NCBI RefSeq assembly: GCF_000519185.1
Contig: NZ_JAFA01000036.1
Coordinates: 1 to 64,000, forward strand
Length of the DNA stretch: 64,000 nucleotides
DNA from: Paraburkholderia nodosa DSM 21604
Lineage (GTDB): Bacteria > Pseudomonadota > Gammaproteobacteria > Burkholderiales > Burkholderiaceae
Direction: 5' to 3'
The position numbers and the translations under genes are program-made. Each line of letters starts with the position of its first letter. Position 1 is the stretch's first letter. Under the pieces are notes generated by a model. That model saw only the letters and a list, made by a program, of their open reading frames with translations, did not search any database and had not been told where the DNA came from. Positions 8,442-15,064 of the stretch are shown one piece after another.

Positions 8442-8666
8442 TCAGGTAGCTTGTGCCTGTAATGGCAGCGCGACCGCGATCGCGATTCCACCTGCAACTT
8501 CGGTCCAAAACCTGATCGGGTCACGGTGGCGGGTAATGATGCTGCCCGATTTTGTTCGCGTAGCGCCTTTCCGGTAAGTCGCGATGCTGTACCACGTCAT
8601 TAATAGCGAGAGAGGCAACGCTGCTTGATGCAGTAGGAAATCAACCACCATCTCTTTGGTGACCAC
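8442..8666 (-). CDS. Small membrane protein (74 aa)
   Basis: GTG 8666 is preceded by GGGAG at good spacing. ATG 8651 is an alternative. The product has two hydrophobic stretches, about residues 8-28 (FLLHQAALPLSLLMTWYSIA) and 54-70 (EVAGGIAIAVALPLQ), joined by a basic loop. It is probably an inner-membrane hairpin. It lies 55 bp upstream of the secreted-protein gene and just after another small frame, so the group is likely co-transcribed. Function unknown. Confidence 0.5.
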   Translation of the reverse strand: MVTKEMVVDFLLHQAALPLSLLMTWYSIATYRKGATRTKSGSIITRHRDPIRFWTEVAGGIAIAVALPLQAQAT

Positions 8667-8687
8667 AGGTTGCTCCCGTTTTTTTAC

Positions 8688-8858
8688 CTAGATCAGTGCC
8701 ATCTGTTCACTGCGGCGCTCGCCTGCGCGATGCTCCGCATGCTGTCGTCGCTCAACCGGGACCGCTGCCCTCATCGGTTGATACTGCGCACCCCATTCAG
8801 GGCTCAGGACGGCCGCCGCGAGCCGCACATCGGGGCTGATTTGGATGAAGTCGACCAT
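8688..8858 (-). CDS. Possible 56-aa hypothetical protein
   Basis: ATG 8858 with AAGGA nine bases upstream. The product begins MVDFIQISPDVRLAAAVL and ends in a charged Arg/Glu/His-rich tail. It sits 22 bp after the stop of a zinc-ribbon-like frame and 21 bp before the next small gene, all on the minus strand. That spacing and the ribosome binding site are the main support. No family is recognised. Confidence 0.35.
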   Translation of the reverse strand: MVDFIQISPDVRLAAAVLSPEWGAQYQPMRAAVPVERRQHAEHRAGERRSEQMALI

Positions 8859-8880
8859 CGAGCTATTTCCTTGTGTCCTG

Positions 8881-9075
8881 TTACTTGCGCTGGCGCGCAC
8901 GCTCGATTCCGTCATGAGCAATCGTCTTCGGCCTCTCGAATGTCACGCCACCGTCCCATTCGAGCGTCACCGGCACACCCCAGGACGTACAGATAGACGC
9001 CTCGCCGTCATGCGAGTCGTCGTCGAGGCGTTCTTCGCCACGCTTGCCGCATGGTGCGCATGAGTACGAGTACAG
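8881..9075 (-). pseudogene. Small CxxC protein with no usable start codon
   Basis: A 64-codon frame ending at TAA 8881 reads YSYSCAPCGKRGEERLDDD, then SICTSWGVPVTLEWDGGVTF. It looks like a real small protein with a CxxC motif. There is no ATG, GTG or TTG at the beginning. The first plausible codon is CTG at 9075, which could be a mutated ATG. The frame upstream closes with a TGA. It heads the run of small minus-strand genes down to 7886. Either the start has been lost or CTG is used. Confidence 0.33.
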
Positions 9076-9193
9076 AACCCAGCCAGTCGCAGCCAGCTCA
9101 CCTCCAGTTCCCCCCAGCGCGGCTGCGCGTCTCGCCCAGACCGGTCAGGCGGTCTATCATGATGGGGCTGCATTTATCAGCGCAGGAGCCATC

Positions 9194-9379
9194 ATGACCT
9201 CCCATCCCTTCGCCGGGCCGACCGTCACCGCTCCCGACGCCGCGCGCCCTACCGCCGGCACGACTCGCCAGCCCGGTCCGACGGGCCTGCAAAATCCAGC
9301 CTCCGACGACCTGCCTGACGCCGACGCGGCAGAACCCGAGCCTCACCAACATCTCCCGTCCAGAAGCGACGACAATTGA
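9194..9379 (+). CDS. Small Pro/Ala-rich hypothetical protein (61 aa)
   Basis: ATG 9194 is preceded by GCAGGAGCC with good spacing. The product MTSHPFAGPTVTAPDAA is followed by Pro/Thr/Ala- and Asp/Glu-rich sequence, so it is probably disordered. A longer in-frame version from 9044 lacks a ribosome binding site. No family is recognised. Confidence 0.35.
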   Translation: MTSHPFAGPTVTAPDAARPTAGTTRQPGPTGLQNPASDDLPDADAAEPEPHQHLPSRSDDN

Positions 9380-9569
9380 TTAGACACTGCCGTCGCCGAG
9401 GCACGAGGCTCCGTCGCCTGGCGTAGGCTGTAACATCCACCGGCCACGGCCGCCCGCCATGTCCTGCCGCAAAAAGACCGGCGGGTTCCGGTTGGAGTTC
9501 CCTGACCGGACAGTTTTCAGCGGTTGGTCGATACAAGAAGTACCACTGGCCAATCCCTGAAATCCGTTG

Positions 9570-10000
9570 CCGTCTCCTGCCAGACCCTTCTTTATCGGCA
9601 ATCTACGCACGAGTCTGTAGATCCAAACGGCGAACTTGGTCAAAATGTATTCAAGACGCATCAACAAGATAGGTCGATCGCGGCGACGGCTTCATGTCGC
9701 TCTCGCTGCGATACATCCAAGTATCGAGCAACGTGATCGAGATGCAAATGGCCTAGGAGGATCTGCACGGTTTCGAGCGAATGCCCTTGCGTTACGAGGC
9801 GACTAGCAAACGTTCTTCGGTCGCTGTGGCTGCAATATCCCCTAGCAAGACCTGCTGCTCGATACAGGCTCGTGATGCAGTTCTGCAAGCTGTCAGCAGC
9901 GAGATACTCAATTACCTCGCCTCCGAAGTTCACTCTGCGCTTCACGCTCCTTTCTGTGTCTGGATCAGCCTTGTGCGGGGCATCAAGCCACGGTATTCAC
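9570..10000 (-). pseudogene. Tyrosine recombinase (integrase) 3' remnant, copy 1
   Basis: The frame contains SDRRTFASRLVTQGHSLETV, then LLGHLHLDHVARYLDVSQ. This is the C-terminal catalytic segment of phage-integrase-type recombinases, with the second catalytic Arg, the GH motif and the Tyr. Coding resemblance begins near 10000 and continues in the ADSLQNCITSLYRAAGL frame. After AAIDLSC (about 9661) the tail continues in another frame (RLEYILTKFAVWIYRL), so there is at least one frameshift. The whole N-terminal domain is missing. A second, more decayed copy lies at 13185-13560 in the same orientation. Both are probably leftovers of an integrated element. Confidence 0.6.
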
Positions 10001-10004
10001 TCCG

Positions 10005-10512
10005 ATCCAACGGCAGCCTGGCCTTCGATTGCCGGCGCAACCACCCGCCAGCACTGCCATCGGCAATGGCAAGGCGCGCGATTGTGATCGAGGACTTTCC
10101 AGCGGAGCCGGAGGCTGGCACGGCGCCGCGTCCAGCCTCCCCGGGCGTGATACCGTTACGTCATGAAAGCGCCAGCCGTGTAAGCGGCAATCGGGTCGGG
10201 CAGCGTCGCTTCTGCCGTTCGCCTCAAGGCTTAGCCCGCCATTCACGCGGCCGCTCCCCTCACAAAACGGACCTTCGTGCCGTGATCGCGTCGGACCACT
10301 CACTTTGAGGTTTGTTCGCCGCCTGTCCATGTCCGCGGGCCCGCTAGCGCGTGACTGCGTATGCGGGCAGATGTTGAATAAACCTCAAGAGAAATCGCCG
10401 TACAGGTCGCACACAGTTGACGGCCCGCAATGGGTCAATATGGCCGGTTCGCCTTCGCACCGAACCGCCGTGGGCGTGCTTTAGGGAGGGCAGCTATAGT
10501 CAATGCGCCCAG
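10005..10512. other. No recognisable gene
   Basis: About 500 bp between the integrase remnant and the CdiA scrap. I see no frame with protein-like composition plus a start and ribosome binding site on either strand, and no clear repeat or RNA gene. Confidence 0.5.
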
Positions 10513-10661
10513 TCAGTAGGCTTGCCGATTTTCTGAAAGTCCAGACGGTATATTGGCGGCTCCCCCATATTCCAAGGCCTCGTTCTGCGCGGCCGTTGCG
10601 CCATGCGTTACCTCCTGACCCGCGAGTCCGATGCCCCCGAGTCGAGTGGTACTTCGCACGG
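10513..10661 (-). pseudogene. Orphan fragment of a CdiA-type pretoxin region
   Basis: A start-less frame on the minus strand contains GATAAQNEALEYGG, preceded by LGGIGLAGQ, and ends with TGA at 10513. The giant CdiA-like protein in this same window has ATLAGGGLAGALGQ, then GATAAQNEALNN, at the equivalent position just before its toxin domain. The match covers the conserved pretoxin/toxin junction. About 30 further residues (AANIPSGLSENRQAY) follow. It is therefore a relic or orphan toxin-junction module of another cdiA-type gene, embedded among other decayed genes. No matching immunity gene is recognised downstream. Confidence 0.5.
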
Positions 10662-10739
10662 GTCAATCGTCTTGATCAAGTCGGACGACAGCGCCACGCT
10701 AAACTGCGCGCAAGCCCCTTAGCAGACTCTCCCACGACC

Positions 10740-11180
10740 TCAGGCGGTGAGCGGCCTCTTCAACAACTTGACCGGGCGCCCCGAGCCTCCCTGTGCATCG
10801 TTTCCGCCTCCCAACGGCTCGGCATAGATGAACTGAATCATCAGGCAAACAATGACCCTCAATATCTGAACGATTCGCGTGGCCGAGAAAAAAGCGCCAT
10901 TCCCAGGAATAAAGTAACGAACTGCGCCAATGCGCGGAACCATGCCAACTCCGTAACTTGACGCTGACGCTGGCCCACGCAGTGCGGCGGGCGTACCCAC
11001 CACGAAAAGTGCGAACAACATCGCGCCCAGCAGTGCAGTTCCAATATGCAACTCGATGAGCCAATTTAGCTGAGTTGGCACAGTCGACGTACTGCTATGC
11101 GCGAGATTGAAGTACGCAGACAGGGCCGTGCAGCCAGCACAGAAACCTGTTGCGAAAAGCCAGGATTTCAAATTCGCCAT
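10740..11180 (-). CDS. Hypothetical inner-membrane protein
   Basis: ATG 11180 with GGAG eight bases upstream (a second ATG at 11198 is less likely). The 146-aa product has hydrophobic segments near residues 8-24, 42-64 and 95-115, so three to four helices are likely, and a Gly-rich polar C-terminus. No family is recognised. It lies just upstream, in transcription order, of the orphan CdiA pretoxin scrap, but I see no functional link. Confidence 0.55.
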   Translation of the reverse strand: MANLKSWLFATGFCAGCTALSAYFNLAHSSTSTVPTQLNWLIELHIGTALLGAMLFALFVVGTPAALRGPASASSYGVGMVPRIGAVRYFIPGNGAFFSATRIVQILRVIVCLMIQFIYAEPLGGGNDAQGGSGRPVKLLKRPLTA

Positions 11181-11198
11181 TGTTTGATTCTCCAACAC

Positions 11199-11813
11199 AT
11201 CCCAATGAACGCTTGTGAATTTAAATCGAGGGCTGTCCCGCCACGTGGTCCGGCTCGTCTCACTGTTGCGGACCGGGAAATAGCAGGCACACGCCCGTCA
11301 TACAACCTGAACGGAATCTTGACCGTTAAAAAAAGATCGCCCAAGGGCTCGCGGTTTTTTACGCTTTCCTGCTGCGGCCATCTCTTGTCGCACGCTTTGT
11401 TGGGGTACGCCGTAACGATTTTTGACGGCGCGTCCACCAGCGACCCGGCCTGTTGCTGCGAGTCGTTCAGCATACCGACCAACGCCGTAACGAGTCCCCC
11501 CATTCTTCGGTGCGTCAGCTGCATGCCGGTCGGTGATGTTCAACACTTCATGTTCCGCCGCCGTCGCTCCAGCGTTGTCGTCCGGCACCCGCCAATCCCG
11601 CCAGACCACCGCAGAGCAGCGTTGCGAATACGGCCAGTTCAGCCAAATGGCCCTAGCCGAGCGAAGCGTGCGTCGGGTCATGCTATTCAGGGCGTGGCGG
11701 CGAGAGCGACGCACTCGCCGCCACGCAAATAGCCCTTACACTCCGACATTTCCGACTATGCGTGGGTTTGCACGCGTATGAGGCGATCTGAATGCTCGGC
11801 AATATCGCAGGCA
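11199..11813. other. No supported gene; possible decayed coding sequence
   Basis: Several short minus-strand frames have protein-like pieces (ELAVFATLLCGGLAGLAGAG near 11560-11640, MGGLVTALVGMLNDSQQ near 11450-11500). They are interrupted by stops and change frame, and none has a convincing start and full length. It is probably a decayed gene of unknown type. Confidence 0.35.
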
Positions 11814-12335
11814 TTACTGCCGGGACTGGGGGGCGCCCTGCTCACTAGCGATCGGCATACCGGCCAACTCGGCAACGCCATTGGCCGCTTCGATCCCCAC
11901 ATCTTCCGCTACCACGTCGATGCCGTTCACCGCTGAGTGCGCGGAGTCCTCGACTTCGTATCTCGCATCTGCGACGTTCACCTGCGCCTTGATATGGTCA
12001 CGGCCAGCCAGGACTCCGAGCATGAAGCGCGCGACGTTCGAGCGCGTGCTGTATTCCTCAATCGTGATCCTGACCGGAACGCCCGTCGTCGAGACGGCAA
12101 TTCCATCTTTCGAGGCTTGCTTGTTGAACGCCTCGATCAATCCTGCCTTCACGGCAGCGCTCACGTCCTGCCCATTCGCATCGATCGTCGGTTCTGCCAC
12201 CCCTTGCTTCAACGTCATCGTAAACGTCGCATCGTTTACATGTGAAGCGTCGACGTCCGGTTTCGTTGCCGCACACCCCGCCAGCGCGAGTAACAGGCCC
12301 GCCAGGGCCGCAGAATGAAAAGTTTTGGTCTTCAT
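11814..12335 (-). CDS. Lipoprotein, DUF4410-like
   Basis: ATG 12335 with AAGGA upstream gives a 173-aa precursor, MKTKTFHSAALAGLLLALAGCAA, with a perfect lipobox (LAGC). The mature part has TFTMTLKQGVAEPTID, a GLIEAFNKQA helix and ARFMLGVLAGRDHIKAQVNV. This resembles DUF4410-type lipoproteins, in which a GVLAG-like segment precedes the last strands. An in-frame ATG seven codons upstream has a poorer signal. It lies 75 bp after another lipoprotein gene on the same strand and may be co-transcribed with it. The role is unknown. Confidence 0.6.
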   Translation of the reverse strand: MKTKTFHSAALAGLLLALAGCAATKPDVDASHVNDATFTMTLKQGVAEPTIDANGQDVSAAVKAGLIEAFNKQASKDGIAVSTTGVPVRITIEEYSTRSNVARFMLGVLAGRDHIKAQVNVADARYEVEDSAHSAVNGIDVVAEDVGIEAANGVAELAGMPIASEQGAPQSRQ

Positions 12336-12409
12336 TTTGATATCCTTCTTTTTCATGAAAAAACAACGAACCTCATCTGCCCAGCAAACGGCAAGCGCTT
12401 TCCGTTCCG

Positions 12410-12922
12410 CTATTGCTGCATGCGCGGGCGTACTTCGACTGTCGACGTAAAAGGAACCGTAAACAAAAACTCATATCCCGTCGCGACTTTCATGGACGCT
12501 GAGATGGGGAAACCGAGCTCTCCTTTGCGGAAGACCGCAAAGCGCCAGATGGATCCCGTCGAGTGGCAACGTACCTCGTGAATCTCCTGCTCCACGGCAG
12601 CGTCATCGTGCATGACGCCAGGTAGAATGTGCCGCGTGAATGAAACGCAGCCGTCGAGCCTGACGTGCATCGAAGGGGTCCCGTTCGAGTAGTCGTAGGC
12701 TAGCGTGCCGGATGTTCCATCAGGACTGAACGTGGTGGTCAGGCGAGAAAATCCGACCCTACTGTCACTCATCTGCGCCACATCGAAGACGCCAGCCATC
12801 TCCGGTGTAAAAGATTGCGCCGATGGTATCTTTTGGGATGGATCGATCGCGCAGCTTGCCGCCATACCACACAGAAGAACGAGCGCGCTGGTTCTCCAAA
12901 GGTTACGACTTGACTTTGACAT
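12410..12922 (-). CDS. Hypothetical lipoprotein
   Basis: The likely start ATG 12922 yields MSKSSRNLWRTSALVLLCGMAASC, a lipoprotein signal with lipobox AASC. In-frame ATGs at 12958 and 12976 would add residues before the basic n-region. The mature protein is about 148 aa with strand-rich sequence (GVFDVAQMSDSRVGF, GTLAYDYSNG, SASMKVATGYEFLFTV) and two Cys, perhaps disulfide-bonded. No family is recognised. It is the first of two adjacent lipoprotein genes. Confidence 0.55.
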   Translation of the reverse strand: MSKSSRNLWRTSALVLLCGMAASCAIDPSQKIPSAQSFTPEMAGVFDVAQMSDSRVGFSRLTTTFSPDGTSGTLAYDYSNGTPSMHVRLDGCVSFTRHILPGVMHDDAAVEQEIHEVRCHSTGSIWRFAVFRKGELGFPISASMKVATGYEFLFTVPFTSTVEVRPRMQQ

Positions 12923-13184
12923 CTCTAAAAATCCCGTTGTCAGTGTTGCTTCTTTCATTCTACTAACTGCGTCCAAACTTGATTTAGCGGCCTAGCTCGT
13001 TTGTTCTTCTTCTCCATATTGAGCCAAGGCTCCACCCTTATCGACCTGGGACGTCGCACCGCAGATGGCCGCATCGCTAGCCACCGTGACGCGCTCAACG
13101 CGCTCATCTCACTTTAGTCTTAGCTCTTGATCGAGAGGCGCGATGAGTCGCGGGGATATGCCTGAATCAGTTCTTGGTGGTTCC

Positions 13185-13560
13185 ATCTAACTCTTCTTTA
13201 TCGGCAGATTTGTCCAAACCTGTATGTCCGAACCGGGTGCCCGCTCAAAAAATATGTGAAATGCATTAAGTCGCGTAGATTGATTGCCGCGACGGCATCC
13301 CGGGGTGTTCGCTGCGAAGCATCCAGACATGGTGAAATGTGGTCGGTACGCGCGTGCTCCAGTAGGAGCTGGACTGGCTCAAGGGAGTACCCAATGTCGA
13401 TCAGCCGGGCTGTCAACGTCCTGCAGCCAGAGTAAATGCTGTAGCCCACGCCGATGCCTGCGCCCGGTATAAGCCGGTGATATTGCTCTGCAAGCTATCG
13501 GCAATACGCCACTGCCGCGCCGTCAGCGCTTACGCGGCGCTTTACGCGCAGCTCAAATGG
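13185..13560 (-). pseudogene. Tyrosine recombinase 3' remnant, copy 2
   Basis: The frame SGCRTLTARLIDIGYSLEPV, then LLLEHARTDHISPCLDASQ, aligns with copy 1 at 9570-10000. The catalytic residues are changed: RRTF is RTLT, LLGH is LLEH and ARYLD is SPCLD. Upstream, KRRVSADGAAVAYCR ends in a stop where copy 1 has an open frame. The downstream DNA also matches copy 1 (cttctttatcggca occurs in both). It is clearly dead and more decayed than copy 1. The two define a same-orientation duplication 3.6 kb apart. Confidence 0.55.
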
Positions 13561-13949
13561 CCCGTTCTCCTACATGACGAAGAGACGGGTTCATCGCAGG
13601 AGGCCGTGAAACTCTCGCCGGCCTAAGGCCGTACCAGCACCGCACCGATACCGCCAGTCCACAGAGTGATCAAACGCCTCTGTTGCTCTCGGATGCGCTA
13701 GGAACACGCAGCACCTCTTTGCAGCCCTTAGTGAGGCACCCGGGAAGCGAAATTCTTTCGCGCGGCGGCACCGATTTTGTCAGCTCGTGTAGCGCTTCTA
13801 GTCGGGCAATCTCTGTCACCCGTGCACCGCACGTGACCTGTCGACCCTCCGCTTTTTACCCAGTTCCCGCCACGTTTGAATCTGGCGAAACCCAATCGAT
13901 AGTGGTTAAATGCGGTTGAATCGTGCCCATGCCGAATCGGAGCAACATC
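13561..13949. other. No recognisable gene
   Basis: About 390 bp before the HTH gene at 14011. I looked here for the toxin partner that often accompanies COG4190-type regulators and could not see one. No repeats or RNA gene are evident. Confidence 0.45.
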
Positions 13950-14010
13950 ATGAAGCGTCACTCTAGGGCGTGGCACCCGCGACATCTTAAACGCTCGTTT
14001 TGTCGCTGCG

Positions 14011-14289
14011 ATGAACGGCGAACCGCAGGGCACATATTTCTCGTTTGACTCACTCGAGCTACTGCTCCATGTCCTCACACCCAGACGCTGGCACATCATC
14101 AGGTCGATGACCGGCGCAGGACCACTGTCCGTCCAGGCGCTCGCTGAACGGTCCGGCATTGACGCCGCATCCGTGCAGCATGACGTGCACGTGTTACTGG
14201 ACACAGGCGTGCTCGATAGCAACGCCGACGGCACGCTCGAGTTCCCGTATGACGCCGTGCACTTCGATTTCATGGTCACGGCCGCATGA
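14011..14289 (+). CDS. COG4190-like HTH regulator with lost N-terminus
   Basis: From ATG 14011 the 92-aa product contains LELLLHVLTPRRWHIIRSMT, GPLSVQALAERSGIDAASVQ, VHVLLDTGVLDSNADG and EFPYDAVHFDF. This is the winged-helix pattern of COG4190-type regulators, often toxin-antitoxin components. The same frame continues upstream without a start as VTLGRGTRDILNARFVAA, which belongs to the family's usual N-terminus. The apparent native start is ATG 13950 with GGAG nine bases upstream, but it is out of frame by one base. Removing a single A in tgaag would restore MSVTLGRGTRDILNARF. The gene is therefore either frameshifted or translated from the weaker internal ATG. Confidence 0.6.
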   Translation: MNGEPQGTYFSFDSLELLLHVLTPRRWHIIRSMTGAGPLSVQALAERSGIDAASVQHDVHVLLDTGVLDSNADGTLEFPYDAVHFDFMVTAA

Positions 14290-14400
14290 ACGGCGCGTGT
14301 AACGCGTCAAACCCAATGCCGGCAAGCTAGCAGCCCCGGTCTACACGCGTTTCGTTGCGTGCGTAGTGTCTGTAGCCATCCGAGGGGAACTTTCAGAATG

Positions 14401-14616
14401 AAACATCACCTGAAATTGCGCAATTCGACGCCCGCACCGGCCGACCGGCAATACGACGAACATCACGCCATTGCCGACACGTGGCTGCGGCGCGCGAACG
14501 ACGGAATCCGGCAAATGCACCTCAACGAGGACCCGCGCCGCGAGGTGGCGAAAGGGATTACCTAGCAATTCGGCCAACACTACGCGGATCGGCTTTCGCA
14601 GCCTACAAACGACTAA
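14401..14616 (+). pseudogene. Small gene interrupted by an in-frame TAG
   Basis: ATG 14401 opens MKHHLKLRNSTPAPADRQYD, continuing through HHAIADTWLRRANDGIRQ to VAKGIT. TAG at 14563-14565 interrupts it. The same frame then reads QFGQHYADRLSQPTND to TAA at 14614. A rho-independent terminator begins exactly there. One C-to-T change (CAG to TAG) would explain the interruption, so the ancestral protein was 71 aa. No function is known. Confidence 0.45.
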
Positions 14617-14633
14617 CCCGGCCAAAGCCGGGT
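14616..14633. terminator. Rho-independent terminator, probably bidirectional
   Basis: acccggc (14616-14622), loop caaa, gccgggt (14627-14633): a perfect 7-bp GC-rich stem with a T-rich flank on both strands. It lies between the convergent small gene ending at 14616 and the immunity gene ending at 14684. It could end both transcripts. Confidence 0.7.
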
Positions 14634-14683
14634 CTGTTTCATAGTTCGCTGGCCGGGCAACTACCGAAATTGGTCGGCAACAT

Positions 14684-15064
14684 CTATTTTTCCAGCCCGA
14701 CATATGGTGAGGGCAATGCGAACCACAAACCGCCAGGATCGGGGTCGACCGCGCCGTTAGCAAGCCACTCATCGACTATCGAGTTCGCAACTTCTTCGTT
14801 TGCGTCGCCGTACTGCGATTGAAGTATCCAGTCGTACTTGGTGCCGCCGCCCCCCACAACGGGTTTCGCGCCGCGCTCCAATAACGCAAGCACGCAACGG
14901 TATACAAACTCTGTGAGATCACCACCACTTAATCCAAACCCATCACGTCCCGCCGGGACGATCTGCCACAACCCTACCGCATCGACTGACAGTTCATCGG
15001 GAACCGTTCGAACGTGCTCAGCGATCGTATGACCGTAGAGCTTATGCCGGGCATCCATTTTCAT
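14684..15064 (-). CDS. Candidate immunity protein for the CdiA-like toxin
   Basis: This 126-aa acidic, soluble product has no signal peptide. Its ATG overlaps the stop codon of the giant exoprotein gene in an ATGA arrangement, so the two are translationally coupled. It contains WQIVPAGRDGFGLSGGDLTE, TKYDWILQSQYGD, IVDEWLANG and GGLWFALPSPY. I recall this last pattern in small proteins encoded next to polymorphic toxins, but I cannot name the family. In contact-dependent inhibition the immunity protein is cytoplasmic and binds the cognate C-terminal toxin. Size, position and charge fit. The assignment rests on context. Confidence 0.7.
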   Translation of the reverse strand: MKMDARHKLYGHTIAEHVRTVPDELSVDAVGLWQIVPAGRDGFGLSGGDLTEFVYRCVLALLERGAKPVVGGGGTKYDWILQSQYGDANEEVANSIVDEWLANGAVDPDPGGLWFALPSPYVGLEK

